This document shows, piece by piece, positions 15,860 through 24,123 of a DNA stretch of 35,972 bases. The DNA lies in assembly GCA_904390925.1 (NCBI GenBank), contig CAJFMB010000092.1, positions 1 through 35,972 of the forward strand, read 5' to 3'. The position numbers were made by a program, and so were the translations under genes. Under the pieces are notes generated by a model, which searched no databases, had not been told where the DNA came from, and worked only from the letters and a program-made list of their open reading frames with translations. Each line of letters opens with the position of its first letter. Position 1 is the stretch's first letter. Source of the DNA: an uncultured Subdoligranulum sp. Lineage in GTDB: Bacteria; Bacillota; Clostridia; Oscillospirales; Ruminococcaceae.

Positions 15860-17599
15860 ATGGTTATGCAGAATTTGCGTCAAAACAATACCATGCGCAA
15901 GCTCACTGCGGCGTTGATCGGCGCCGCAGTGGGCATTGCCGTGTTTCTGTGGCTGTACGGTACCATGACCCTGGACGTTACCCGGGATGCCTGGATCATA
16001 AACGGTTATGACGAAACCGATATCATGCAGCATTATGCCGGTTGGGTGCTGTTTCGCAACTCCCACTGGGCATTTCCTCTGGGATACTGTGACATGCTTG
16101 CAAGCCCGGATGGAACCATGATTTCCTATACCGACAGCCTGCCCTGGGTCAGCATTTTTCTGAAGCTGTTCCGCGGAATCCTGCCGTCAACCTTTCAGTG
16201 GTTCGGCTGGTATATCCTTTTCTGCTTTGCCATGCAGGGGGCAGCCGGAGCGTTGCTCTGCACGCGCAACCGTTCGGTCAACGGTGCAGTATATGGGATT
16301 CAGGCTGCCCTGTGTGGGCTGCTGTTCTGCTGCCTGCCGATTTTGTGGGAGCGGGCATTTCGTCATGTGGCGCTGACCTCCCAGTACCTGATCCTTTTCT
16401 CCTTGTATTTTTATCTGGAATACAGGGCGGCACTTTCCCGGGGAAAAAGGCCGCGGTGGGCCTTTGTATTTGCACTGCTTCCTTTCGCGGCGGTTGGCAT
16501 CCATCCGTATTTCCTGCCGCCAGTGATGCTTTGCGTGCTGCTGGCCGGTGTGGAACTATGGCGGACTGCACATCGGCCCCTGGCGGGGGCGGGATTGTTT
16601 GCCACTGGGCTGCTGGCAGCATTGGCCGGTGGATTGATTACCGGTGCACTGGGGAGCGGCGTGGAGATTTCCCGCTACGGGTATGGAGAGATCTCCATGA
16701 ATCTGAACGCCCTGATCAATCCGTCTTCCCGCGGGGGATATACCTGGTCCCGGCTGCTTCCCCAACAGCCACAGGCAACCGGCCAGTACGATGGCTTTAA
16801 CTACCTGGGACTTGGGGTTCTGATTCTGGTGGCAGTGGCATTGCTATACAGTCTCTGGCATAGTGTACGCTGCCCGGCGACCGCAAAATCCTGGTGGAAA
16901 TGCAATGCACCGCTGTTTGCGGTGTGTGTGTTCCTCTCTTTGTTTGCTGTGACAAACAACATTACTTTGGGGAACTGGTCGGTGTCCATTCCCATTCCAC
17001 AGGCGCTTACAGATCTGTGCGGGATTTTCCGATCCAGCGGGCGAATGTTTTATCTGGTCACAGTCTGCATGGTGCTGTTTGGTGTATCAACCCTGCAGGA
17101 TGCCTGTGACAGGTTCCAAGATCATGTTGCCGGAAAGGCAGGATTCTGCCTTATGCTGGCGGTATTCTGCGGAATACAGATCTGGGACCTTTCGCTGGTT
17201 GCGGGGGAAAAACAGGCAATGTTTGAACGCCCGGACCCGGAACATACAGTTACCACCGACTATGAAACCCAACAGATCGGGATTGGAAACACAAAATTGA
17301 TGGCTGCCTGTCAGCTGCGGGAGGACCGTGTGCGGGAACTGGCCATTCTGGCCGGCAAACAGGGGCTTGCCACCAACATATCCATCGCGGTTTCCGGAAG
17401 CTATCCCCAGGCAGAGGCTTCCATGCAGGAGGCCGCCGATCTGCTGCAAGGCGGCAGCTATGATTCACAGACGGTTTATGTGACAACGGATGAGGCACAG
17501 TACCTGCTTTGGAAAGAACGGTTCGGGAATGACCCGACCGTGGGAATGTGCATTGTGAATTCCTGTTATTTCCTTGTGCCATTGCATACGGTTCCGTAA
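15860..17599 (+). CDS. DUF6311-like polytopic membrane protein
   Basis: The product is about 579 residues with roughly ten hydrophobic segments, starting with ALIGAAVGIAVFLWLYG. The early loop HYAGWVLFRNSHWAFPLG followed by ISYTDSLPW resembles the luminal/extracellular loop of GT-C-type glycosyltransferase-like proteins (DUF6311), which carry an N-terminal transport or transfer loop. A soluble region of about 120 residues closes the protein (YETQQIGIGNTKLMAAC onward). Substrate and role are unknown. The start is uncertain: ATGs at 15860, 15866 and 15893 are in frame, none with a good ribosome binding site, and translation may be coupled to rel, which ends 10 nt earlier. It interrupts the common clostridial rel-dtd order. 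Confidence 0.7.
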   Translation: MVMQNLRQNNTMRKLTAALIGAAVGIAVFLWLYGTMTLDVTRDAWIINGYDETDIMQHYAGWVLFRNSHWAFPLGYCDMLASPDGTMISYTDSLPWVSIFLKLFRGILPSTFQWFGWYILFCFAMQGAAGALLCTRNRSVNGAVYGIQAALCGLLFCCLPILWERAFRHVALTSQYLILFSLYFYLEYRAALSRGKRPRWAFVFALLPFAAVGIHPYFLPPVMLCVLLAGVELWRTAHRPLAGAGLFATGLLAALAGGLITGALGSGVEISRYGYGEISMNLNALINPSSRGGYTWSRLLPQQPQATGQYDGFNYLGLGVLILVAVALLYSLWHSVRCPATAKSWWKCNAPLFAVCVFLSLFAVTNNITLGNWSVSIPIPQALTDLCGIFRSSGRMFYLVTVCMVLFGVSTLQDACDRFQDHVAGKAGFCLMLAVFCGIQIWDLSLVAGEKQAMFERPDPEHTVTTDYETQQIGIGNTKLMAACQLREDRVRELAILAGKQGLATNISIAVSGSYPQAEASMQEAADLLQGGSYDSQTVYVTTDEAQYLLWKERFGNDPTVGMCIVNSCYFLVPLHTVP

Positions 17600-17615
17600 G
17601 GAAAGGATTGTAACT

Positions 17616-18074
17616 ATGAGAGCAGTGATTCAGCGTGTATCCCGGGCTTCGGTCACGGTGAACGGCGGAGAACCCCGTGCCATTGGACGCGGTATCGTGA
17701 TTCTGCTTGGGGTGGGAGAGCATGATACCCTTGCCATCGTGCCGAAACTGGCGGAAAAGTGCGCCCAGCTGCGAATCTTTGAGGACGAAAATGGAAAGCT
17801 CAACCTCAGTGCAGCAGAACTCGGCTATTCGGCGCTGGTTGTCAGCAATTTCACATTGTATGGAGACACGGCAAAGGGACGCCGTCCCAGTTTTATCCGC
17901 GCGGCAAAACCACCGCTTTCGGTGGATGCCTACGAGGCATTTCTTCATGCGATGGAACAGCAGGGACTCAGCGAGGTACAGCATGGAGAATTTGGTGCGG
18001 ACATGCAGGTGTCTTTGGTCAATGATGGCCCTGTTACCATCATGATTGATACCGATGAATGGGCAAAACATTGA
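17616..18074 (+). CDS. dtd: D-aminoacyl-tRNA deacylase (Dtd)
   Basis: Dtd hydrolyses D-amino acids (and glycine) wrongly attached to tRNA. The 152-residue product begins with the invariant MRAVIQRVSRASVTV. It carries the active-site block SNFTLYGDTAKGRRPSF (77-93) and the Gly-cisPro region NDGPVT (136-141). The usual SQFTLYAD motif here reads SNFTLYGD, so Gln78 is replaced by Asn. Length is normal for the family. The ATG at 17616 follows AAGGAAAGG. Its stop codon overlaps the -35 hexamer of the next transcription unit. Confidence 0.94.
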   Translation: MRAVIQRVSRASVTVNGGEPRAIGRGIVILLGVGEHDTLAIVPKLAEKCAQLRIFEDENGKLNLSAAELGYSALVVSNFTLYGDTAKGRRPSFIRAAKPPLSVDAYEAFLHAMEQQGLSEVQHGEFGADMQVSLVNDGPVTIMIDTDEWAKH

Positions 18075-18099
18075 CAAACCTTTCGGGAAGTGGTATTCT
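18071..18099 (+). promoter_or_regulatory. Sigma-A promoter of the MBL-hemZ-kinase unit
   Basis: A perfect TTGACA (18071-18076), whose TGA is also the dtd stop codon, is followed after 17 bp by TATTCT (18094-18099). The transcription start is predicted near 18106, about 44 nt before the MBL start codon. Confidence 0.75.
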
Positions 18100-18149
18100 G
18101 TCCCATCTCGTAATCCAACACACCGCGCCAGGCGCGGGGAGGCAAATCC

Positions 18150-18749
18150 ATGAAACTGATCCATATTCTTGGTCCGGCCATGCTGTATACCAACACATTC
18201 CTGGTATTGACCGAGGCTGGCCATGCCATTGCCATTGATCCTGCGGCTGACCCGCAGGAATATCTGGATATGTTGGAAAAGCATCATGTTGTTCTGACAC
18301 ACATTCTGCTGACCCATGGCCATTATGACCATGTGGGAGCCGTGAAAGCATTGAAAGCAGCAACCGGGGCAAAAGTGTATCTGGAACCGGCGGACTGCAG
18401 AGGGGACCGGATGTACCCTCTGGCGGAGGCGGATGCCGCATATCCTGCTGATGGCAAACTCTCCATTGATGAACTGACATTTACCGTCTGGCGCACGCCT
18501 GGCCATACACCGGGCAGTGTCTGTCTGTATTGCAACGGCCTTTTGTTCAGCGGTGACACGCTGTTTGCAGGCAGCTGCGGCCGCACGGATCTGCCGGGCG
18601 GAAGTTCTGCCGACATGCGCCGCAGTCTGTCGCTGCTGGCAGGCCTTCCGCTGCCGGACCAGACGCAGGTCCTGCCCGGGCATGGGGGCGATTCAACGAT
18701 GGGAGAGGAAAAACGACAGAACCCGTATCTTCTGGGAGCGTGGTTGTGA
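18150..18749 (+). CDS. MBL-fold hydrolase, glyoxalase II-like
   Basis: This is a 199-residue metallo-beta-lactamase-fold hydrolase. The di-metal site motif THGHYDHVG lies at about 55-63, followed by GHTPGS (about 118-123), FSGDTLF (about 132-138) and PGHGG (about 176-180). These are the four metal-ligand blocks of the glyoxalase II/YcbL group, and the protein lacks the long C-terminal domain of true glyoxalase II. GGGGAGG precedes the ATG by 8 nt. It sits between dtd and hemZ as in many Clostridia, and its TGA overlaps the hemZ ATG by one base. The substrate, probably a thioester or similar, is unknown. Confidence 0.88.
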   Translation: MKLIHILGPAMLYTNTFLVLTEAGHAIAIDPAADPQEYLDMLEKHHVVLTHILLTHGHYDHVGAVKALKAATGAKVYLEPADCRGDRMYPLAEADAAYPADGKLSIDELTFTVWRTPGHTPGSVCLYCNGLLFSGDTLFAGSCGRTDLPGGSSADMRRSLSLLAGLPLPDQTQVLPGHGGDSTMGEEKRQNPYLLGAWL

Positions 18750-20251
18750 TGTCGGAGAAAAATACCATGGAACTGATACTTTGTGGTACGGCCGGATACG
18801 AGGCGGAGCATACCGCCCGGATGTTCTTTTCGGGACTGCTGCGTTCCGACCGTCTGCCGGAACAGGGGGACTATCTGCTGATTTCCGCAAAGCCCTTTGC
18901 CTCGTTTGTGCTTCTGCACCGGGATGGACTTTCGCTCTGGCAGGCACTTCCTGCCGACCCGGATGAAAAATTGCAGGACCGGGAATATTCTCTCTGTAAA
19001 ATGCTCTATCATTTTTTACAGAAACAGACAGGAATCCGTCCCCCCTGGGGCATGATGACCGGGGTGCGCCCGGTGCGGATAATCCATGATATGCGTGCCG
19101 CCGGCGCCACCGAACAGGAGATCGAGGACCGGTTTGTTCGTCATTTTGAGTGTACGCCCAAGCGGTTTGAAATGGCAAAGCGGATTGCAGACCTGCAGTG
19201 GCCTGTCCTGGAGGCAGCCCGCCCGATGGATTGCAGCTTGTATGCAGGCATTCCGTTCTGCCCTTCCCGGTGCAGCTATTGCAGCTTTGTTTCCCGCACA
19301 GTGGGTGACAAAGCGACCCGTGCTCTGGTTCAGCCCTACGTGGACTGTCTCTGCCAGGAACTGTCCGCCATGAAACAGCAGGTGGAGCAGTGCGGCCTGA
19401 ACGTCCGGACGCTGTACATCGGCGGCGGTACCCCCACCAGCCTTTCTGCGGATCAGCTGCGCCAGCTGATGGGGCATCTGGCAGAGTTGTTTGATTTGGA
19501 CAGCCTGCAGGAATATACCGTCGAGGCCGGGCGCCCTGACTGTACCGACTACGAAAAGCTCTGTGTACTGAAAGAATATGGCGCTACCCGGATTTCCATC
19601 AATCCGCAGACCTTCTCGGATCAGGTGCTGAAAAACATCGGACGACGGCATACGGCACAGGATATTCTGGACTGTTTCGCCGCGGCACGGAAGGCCGGAC
19701 ACCGCAATATCAATATGGATTTGATTGCCGGATTGCCCGGGGATACGGTGGAAGGATTCCGCCACAGTCTGGAAACTGCCATTTCGCTGGAGCCGGAAAA
19801 TATCACCGTCCATACCCTGACGCTGAAACGCGCCTCCAATCTGGTGGTGGAACATCGGGCTGCTGCATACGATGATGTGGCACGGATGCTGGAAAACTGT
19901 GTGCTGCTGGAAAAGGCAGGCTATCAGCCATATTACCTCTACCGGCAGAAGGGTACTTTGCAGAACCTGGAAAACATTGGATGGTGCAAGCCCGGGTTTG
20001 AGGGACTGTATAATATCTATATCATGGAGGAGGTTCATACCATCCTCTCGGCCGGTGCGGGTGGGTCCACCAAGCTGGTACAGCCCGGCGTGCGTCATGC
20101 CCGTATCGAGCGTATCTTCAATTACAAATATCCCACAGAATACATTGATCATTTCGACACCGTGCTTGCGCGCAAGGAAGGAGTGAAGGATTTCTATGCG
20201 GAATATGCCGACCAGAATTCCCAAACGGCTGGTGGGAAGGACTCTGATTGA
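18749..20251 (+). CDS. hemZ: HemZ-type radical SAM coproporphyrinogen dehydrogenase
   Basis: This 500-residue radical SAM protein belongs to the HemZ branch. A family-specific N-terminal region (about 1-160, with PPWGMMTGVRPVR) precedes the SAM domain with the iron-sulfur motif CPSRCSYC (C171, C175, C178). GGGTPTS binds SAM, and NMDLIAGLPGDT lies in the later barrel. The C-terminal part has LYRQKGTLQNLENIGW. HemZ is annotated as oxygen-independent coproporphyrinogen dehydrogenase, but many anaerobic Clostridia carrying it lack a full heme pathway, so the true reaction here is uncertain. The ATG at 18749 overlaps the previous stop; an ATG at 18767 is an alternative. Confidence 0.9.
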   Translation: MSEKNTMELILCGTAGYEAEHTARMFFSGLLRSDRLPEQGDYLLISAKPFASFVLLHRDGLSLWQALPADPDEKLQDREYSLCKMLYHFLQKQTGIRPPWGMMTGVRPVRIIHDMRAAGATEQEIEDRFVRHFECTPKRFEMAKRIADLQWPVLEAARPMDCSLYAGIPFCPSRCSYCSFVSRTVGDKATRALVQPYVDCLCQELSAMKQQVEQCGLNVRTLYIGGGTPTSLSADQLRQLMGHLAELFDLDSLQEYTVEAGRPDCTDYEKLCVLKEYGATRISINPQTFSDQVLKNIGRRHTAQDILDCFAAARKAGHRNINMDLIAGLPGDTVEGFRHSLETAISLEPENITVHTLTLKRASNLVVEHRAAAYDDVARMLENCVLLEKAGYQPYYLYRQKGTLQNLENIGWCKPGFEGLYNIYIMEEVHTILSAGAGGSTKLVQPGVRHARIERIFNYKYPTEYIDHFDTVLARKEGVKDFYAEYADQNSQTAGGKDSD

Positions 20252-21140
20252 TTTTGCTGCCGACCGTCCACGGGAATTTGTGGAACTGTGTGAGAAGGAA
20301 TATGATGCCCGTATTGCGAGAGTGACGGATGCGGTGCTGGACTCCGGCTGCGCTGTGGTTTTCCTGACAGGACCTTCCAGTTCCGGCAAAACGACCTCGG
20401 CACGTCGTCTGGCGGATTCCATTCGCAACGCAGGACGCCGCAGCGAGGTCATCAGCCTGGATGACTTTTTTGTGGGGGAAGGGCGTTATCCGAAACGGCC
20501 GGACGGGGCAGACGATTACGAATGCATTGAGGCACTGGATATTCCGGTACTGCAGGCATGTCTGCGGGATCTGGCCGAGACCGGCGAATGCGATATGCCG
20601 CTGTTTGATTTTCTCACCCAGCTGCCCAAGGCAGAGCGCCGGCATGTTGACTGCCGGGATGGTGTGGCAATCATCGAGGGGCTGCATGCCTTCAATCCCA
20701 TTCTGACCAATCATCTGCCGGCAAGTGTGGTTCTGCTGGTTTATGCCGGTATGCGGGAAGAATATTGCGATGCAGCCGGTGCCCGTGTGCTGGCTACAAG
20801 GGATCTGCGTCTTGCCAGGCGGATCACGCGGGACTCTCTGTTCCGGGGTCATGGTGCGGACTTCACCCTGGATCTCTGGCCGCATGTCTGCCAGTCGGAA
20901 AACAAATACATCAAGGCGTTTAAAAACCGTGCCGATCTGGTGCTGGACACCTCTCTCAGCTACGAACCGGGGCTTTGGGGCAATGTTTTGCTGCCCATGA
21001 TGGAGCAAATGGCACCGGACAGTCCGCATGCGGCACGGCTGGCATCGCTGTGCGCGCAGCTGCGCCCCTTTACCCCCATCCACCAGGATCTGGTGCCGGA
21101 AAGCAGCATCCTTCGGGAATTTATCGGCTGGAATAGCTGA
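20196..21140 (+). CDS. Uridine kinase-like nucleoside kinase
   Basis: The 314-residue product has a Walker A loop, GPSSSGKTT (59-67), then ISLDDFF, a Walker-B-like segment, and DGVAIIEGLHAFNP and YAGMREEY typical of the phosphoribulokinase/uridine kinase superfamily. It is longer than classical Udk (about 210 aa) and matches the group often found with an N-terminal extension in Clostridia. The nucleoside substrate cannot be fixed from sequence. Its ATG lies 56 nt inside hemZ, with AAGGA 5 nt upstream; ATG 20205 is an alternative. The overlap implies co-transcription and coupling with hemZ. Confidence 0.8.
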   Translation: MRNMPTRIPKRLVGRTLIDFAADRPREFVELCEKEYDARIARVTDAVLDSGCAVVFLTGPSSSGKTTSARRLADSIRNAGRRSEVISLDDFFVGEGRYPKRPDGADDYECIEALDIPVLQACLRDLAETGECDMPLFDFLTQLPKAERRHVDCRDGVAIIEGLHAFNPILTNHLPASVVLLVYAGMREEYCDAAGARVLATRDLRLARRITRDSLFRGHGADFTLDLWPHVCQSENKYIKAFKNRADLVLDTSLSYEPGLWGNVLLPMMEQMAPDSPHAARLASLCAQLRPFTPIHQDLVPESSILREFIGWNS

Positions 21141-21197
21141 AACGATCCAAGGTAGGAAGAATTAACGAAACGTACACATATTCTGCGCTGCGGGACG

Positions 21198-21253
21198 TTG
21201 CAAACCCTGACCGGATAGGCTATAATGCTGATAAATAGACCGCTGTTGCGGTC
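21198..21253 (+). promoter_or_regulatory. Promoter and leader hairpin before zinc-ribbon gene
   Basis: TTGCAA (21198-21203) and a perfect TATAAT (21221-21226) are 17 bp apart. Just after the predicted start is a compact hairpin GACCGC-TGTT-GCGGTC (21238-21253). This is likely the main promoter for the zinc-ribbon gene and mazG. Confidence 0.7.
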
Positions 21254-21283
21254 AATGCTTTTGCCAAGAAAGAGGTGTACTCT

Positions 21284-21763
21284 ATGTTTGAAGTGGACAT
21301 CGAAATGCTGAAAGAACAGGGACTTCAGCTTGTTGATACGGCCAAAAAGACGGCGCTGGATCTCGCCGACAAAGGCAAAAATCAGCTGGAACTGCTGAAT
21401 CAGCAGGCGCGTCTGTCCAAAGCACAGCGTCAGCTGGGCGCACTGGTTTACAGCCTGCACAAGGCCGGCGAGGAGAACCAGCCGCTGGTGGACAAGTATA
21501 TTGAGGCAATCTCCGGTATTGAAAAGAATATTGAGGAGATCAAGGCCCGCATGACACCGGCAGAACGTGCCGAAGCCGAGGCGGATGCTGCCGAAACGTC
21601 AGACGAATCTGATCCGGCAGAGCAGGAAAACCCGGATGAGGCGGAAGAAGAGATCGAGGAGGAGCCGGATCGGCCGCGCGGCGAAACCAAAATCTGCCCG
21701 GTCTGTCATTCTGAGGTGGATGCCGAGGCGCTGTTCTGCAATCACTGCGGGGCACAGCTGTGA
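21284..21763 (+). CDS. Coiled-coil zinc-ribbon protein
   Basis: The 159-residue product has a helical, coiled-coil-prone N-terminal half (residues 5-95). A very acidic linker (about 95-135, rich in Glu/Ala/Asp) follows. The C-terminal zinc ribbon has the spacing CPVC-X11-CNHCG (about 138-156). Such proteins are common and uncharacterised in Firmicutes. The ATG at 21284 follows AGAGGTG at a good distance. Its TGA overlaps the GTG start of mazG by 3 nt. Confidence 0.8.
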   Translation: MFEVDIEMLKEQGLQLVDTAKKTALDLADKGKNQLELLNQQARLSKAQRQLGALVYSLHKAGEENQPLVDKYIEAISGIEKNIEEIKARMTPAERAEAEADAAETSDESDPAEQENPDEAEEEIEEEPDRPRGETKICPVCHSEVDAEALFCNHCGAQL

Positions 21764-22455
21764 TCGACTTTCCACGCAAAGAACATTATACGGCAGAGGA
21801 TCTGGTTGCAATCATCCGGATTCTGCGTGACCCGGAAAACGGTTGCCCTTGGGATAAGGTTCAGACGCATTCCTCCATCCGCATGAATTTTCTGGAAGAA
21901 GCCTACGAGGCGGTGGATGCGCTGGATGCCAATGATGCTGAGCTTCTTTGTGAGGAGCTTGGCGATGTGATGATGCAAGTTGCCTTTCACGCTGAGATGG
22001 AGGAAGAAACCGGAACGTTTACCTGGCAGGATGTCTGCGATGGCGTCTGCCGGAAGTTGGTTTTGCGTCATCCGCATATTTTTGGTGCGGCTCCCGGTAT
22101 GGAAGGCATAAACGACTGGGATGCGCTCAAAAATAAGGAAAAGGGGCGCGTCACTCTGGCGCAGGACCTGCAAAGCGTTCCCAAGGCCATGCCGGCGCTG
22201 ATGCGGTCAGCCAAGCTGCAGAAAAGGGCGGAACGTTGCCTGGGTAAGCAGCCGGCGGACCTTTCGGTTCTGGCGGATGCTGCATCCCGTGTCGGGAGCT
22301 CTCCGGATCAGGCACAGGCAGAGCAGGCATTGGGTGAGCTGCTGTTTGAAGCGGTTCGTCTGGCACGTGACGCCGGACTGGACCCGGAACAGGCATTGCA
22401 GCGCTGTAATGAGAGATTTCTGCTTCAGAATACCGACAGCCGGAAAGAACTGTAA
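21760..22455 (+). CDS. mazG: MazG nucleoside triphosphate pyrophosphohydrolase
   Basis: MazG hydrolyses (d)NTPs to NMP and pyrophosphate, a housekeeping function and, in E. coli, a modulator of (p)ppGpp. The 231-residue product has GCPWD (28-32), the metal-binding EExxE (46-50, LEEAYE) and EELGD (65-69), and a later conserved block RHPHIFG. A second, degenerate MazG-like part follows. It starts at GTG 21760, overlapping the preceding stop as GTGA, so translation is probably coupled. In B. subtilis the homologue is the N-terminal partner of the YabN fusion, in the same neighbourhood of yabO-yabP-yabQ-divIC. Confidence 0.93.
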   Translation: MIDFPRKEHYTAEDLVAIIRILRDPENGCPWDKVQTHSSIRMNFLEEAYEAVDALDANDAELLCEELGDVMMQVAFHAEMEEETGTFTWQDVCDGVCRKLVLRHPHIFGAAPGMEGINDWDALKNKEKGRVTLAQDLQSVPKAMPALMRSAKLQKRAERCLGKQPADLSVLADAASRVGSSPDQAQAEQALGELLFEAVRLARDAGLDPEQALQRCNERFLLQNTDSRKEL

Positions 22456-22559
22456 ACCGTGATTTCTCAGTGAATCAAAGCCAGTCAAAAAGCAGCCTGT
22501 ACAGGTCCATTGCCTGACGCTGGATGCTTTTGGCAGATAAATTACTTGGAGGTATAAAC

Positions 22560-22832
22560 ATGACCAAAGTTGAACTGATTGCCGCTGTTGCCGCAGATGC
22601 GGGCCTGACCAAAAAGGACGCAGAAAAGGCAGTCAACAGTGTTGTCAACGCCATTACCGAGGCGCTGAAGCAGGGCGACAAGGTTTCGCTGGTCGGCTTC
22701 GGTACCTTTGAGGTGCGCGAGCGCCCCGAGCGTAAGGGCCGCAATCCGCAGACCAAGCAGGAGATTGTGATTCCTGCTTCCAAGCTGCCTGCTTTCAAGG
22801 CCGGCAAGGCTCTGAAGGATTCGGTGCAGTAA
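22560..22832 (+). CDS. hup: HU family DNA-binding protein
   Basis: This 90-residue histone-like protein bends and compacts DNA as a dimer. It begins [11 protein letters not shown] and contains the HU signature [20 protein letters not shown] (about 44-63), including the DNA-contacting arm with GRNPQT. Length is exactly family-typical. GGAGG lies 7 nt before the ATG. A strong terminator follows, so HU is probably expressed at higher level than its neighbours. HU between mazG and rqcP is a standard clostridial arrangement. Confidence 0.97.
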   Translation: MTKVELIAAVAADAGLTKKDAEKAVNSVVNAITEALKQGDKVSLVGFGTFEVRERPERKGRNPQTKQEIVIPASKLPAFKAGKALKDSVQ

Positions 22833-22864
22833 GCCAATGCATCACGGCCGTTTGGCCGTGGTAT

Positions 22865-22900
22865 GCCCGTCGCCCCATTCAAGGCGGCGGGCTGTTTTTT
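22865..22900 (+). terminator. Terminator after HU
   Basis: GCCCGTCGCC (22865-22874) pairs with GGCGGCGGGC (22883-22892) with one wobble, followed by TGTTTTTT. A second short stem, CACGGCC/GGCCGTG (22843-22860), precedes it. This probably limits read-through from the highly expressed HU gene into rqcP. Confidence 0.85.
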
Positions 22901-22928
22901 GTCAAACCAGGTCATAAGGAGAATTTCT

Positions 22929-23174
22929 ATGCGTTTGGATAAATATCTGAAAGTCAGCCGCCTGATCAAGCGGCGCACGCTTGCTAATGATGTGGCGGAT
23001 GCCGGCCGTGTCATCGTCAACGGTAAGCCTGCCAAGGCAAGCTATGCCGTCAAAAGCGGAGATGAAATCGAAATTACATTCGGCAACAAACCGGTCAAGG
23101 TCCGGGTACTCTCCACGGAAGAACCCCGTGGCAAGGATGTCGCCCGGGAACTGTATGAGGTTTTGCCGGACTGA
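22929..23174 (+). CDS. rqcP: RqcP, S4-domain ribosome quality-control factor
   Basis: This 81-residue, single S4 RNA-binding domain protein starts MRLDKYLKVSRLIKRRTLA. In B. subtilis RqcP (YabO) works with RqcH in C-terminal alanine tailing on obstructed 50S subunits. The basic helix RLIKRR and the GRVIVNGKPAK turn of the S4 fold are present. AAGGAG lies 6 nt before the ATG. It heads the yabP-yabQ-divIC-S1 string in the B. subtilis order. Confidence 0.93.
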   Translation: MRLDKYLKVSRLIKRRTLANDVADAGRVIVNGKPAKASYAVKSGDEIEITFGNKPVKVRVLSTEEPRGKDVARELYEVLPD

Positions 23175-23189
23175 TTTGTTCTTCGAAAG

Positions 23190-23218
23190 TCATATTCACA
23201 TGCCCTGACGCATATATA
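23190..23218 (+). promoter_or_regulatory. Sigma-E-like promoter of yabP-yabQ
   Basis: TCATATT (23190-23196) matches the B. subtilis sigma-E -35 pattern KMATATT perfectly. Exactly 14 bp later comes CATATATA (23211-23218), close to the -10 pattern CATACAMT. It lies right between rqcP and yabP, where mother-cell control is expected. Confidence 0.6.
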
Positions 23219-23280
23219 CTAGGGAAGACCGGATCTCTTTGCCGGCCTACCACCGTATGTGGAAGGGAGGATACCCGTAT

Positions 23281-23580
23281 ATGCCGGGCAAATCCAATGA
23301 AATCCTGCCGGTAGAAACTCCAGTGCAGCCCCACTCTCTGGTACTGGAAAATCGTCATTCCCTGACCGTTACCGGTGTGACACGGATCATCAGCTGTGAC
23401 GATACAGGCGCTGTACTGGATACTACACAGGGACGGCTGACAATTGGCGGTCAGGGCATTCAGGTGGGGGAACTTTCCATCCGTTCCGGAGAAGTACGAC
23501 TGACCGGCAAAATTGAATTTCTTCAGTATGCCGAAAACCGGGAAAGCTCAGGTGGCCTGTTCCGGCGGTTGTTAGGGTGA
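23281..23580 (+). CDS. yabP: YabP sporulation protein
   Basis: YabP is a mother-cell protein of the YabP/YqfC family, made during sporulation; its biochemical role is not established. The 99-residue product contains the family core HSLVLENRHSLTVTGVTRI and the repeated beta-strand pattern through VGELSIRSGEVRLTGKIEF, with basic residues at the end. GGGAGG lies 10 nt before the ATG at 23281. It is followed after 3 nt by yabQ, and a sigma-E-like promoter precedes it. Confidence 0.92.
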   Translation: MPGKSNEILPVETPVQPHSLVLENRHSLTVTGVTRIISCDDTGAVLDTTQGRLTIGGQGIQVGELSIRSGEVRLTGKIEFLQYAENRESSGGLFRRLLG

Positions 23581-23583
23581 AGC

Positions 23584-24063
23584 ATGACGGCCTCACCGAC
23601 GCTGTGGTCAGTCTGGACGGATGTGCTCTGGTGTATGGGAATCGGCCTGGCGGTGGCGTTGATGCGGGACTGGGCAGGGGTGATATTTGGCGCCAGCCGA
23701 CCGGTGCAGGTTGTGCTGGATTTGGCGGCCTTTGCATCTGCGGCAATACTGATCTGTGGTTTTGCGGCAGGGGCTTCTTCGATTGGAACGGTGCGCTGGT
23801 ATATGGCGGTGGCTGCTGTGCTGGGGGCAATGGGGTGGCGATATACCGGGTCCCAATTTCTGCATCATGCAGTGAAGAAAATACTGGCACTGCTGGTGTG
23901 GCCGTTCCGACTGTTCCGGCGATGGGTGACAGACCCGCTTGCGAGGTATATCCACCACATACATGCCGTGCAAAAATCGAAAAAAACTGCCCAAAAGCGG
24001 CAAAAACAGCAAAAAAAGAAGAAAAAAATCTTGCAAAAGCCGGGACGGATATTATATAATTAA
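23584..24063 (+). CDS. yabQ: YabQ, spore cortex membrane protein
   Basis: In B. subtilis YabQ is a sigma-E-dependent membrane protein needed for spore cortex formation. The 159-residue product shows about four hydrophobic segments in the first 105 residues (including VWTDVLWCMGIGLAVALMRD and VVLDLAAFASAAILICGF). A strongly basic C-terminal tail rich in Lys and Gln follows. It starts 3 nt after yabP, with AGGGTGA upstream. Sequence similarity in this family is low, so the call rests mainly on topology and on its place between yabP and divIC. Confidence 0.82.
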   Translation: MTASPTLWSVWTDVLWCMGIGLAVALMRDWAGVIFGASRPVQVVLDLAAFASAAILICGFAAGASSIGTVRWYMAVAAVLGAMGWRYTGSQFLHHAVKKILALLVWPFRLFRRWVTDPLARYIHHIHAVQKSKKTAQKRQKQQKKKKKILQKPGRILYN

Positions 24064-24123
24064 ACATACGCAGGCGTGGGTGCACGTCTGCCGCCGAATG
24101 TTGGAAGGAGGCTGAGCACAAGG

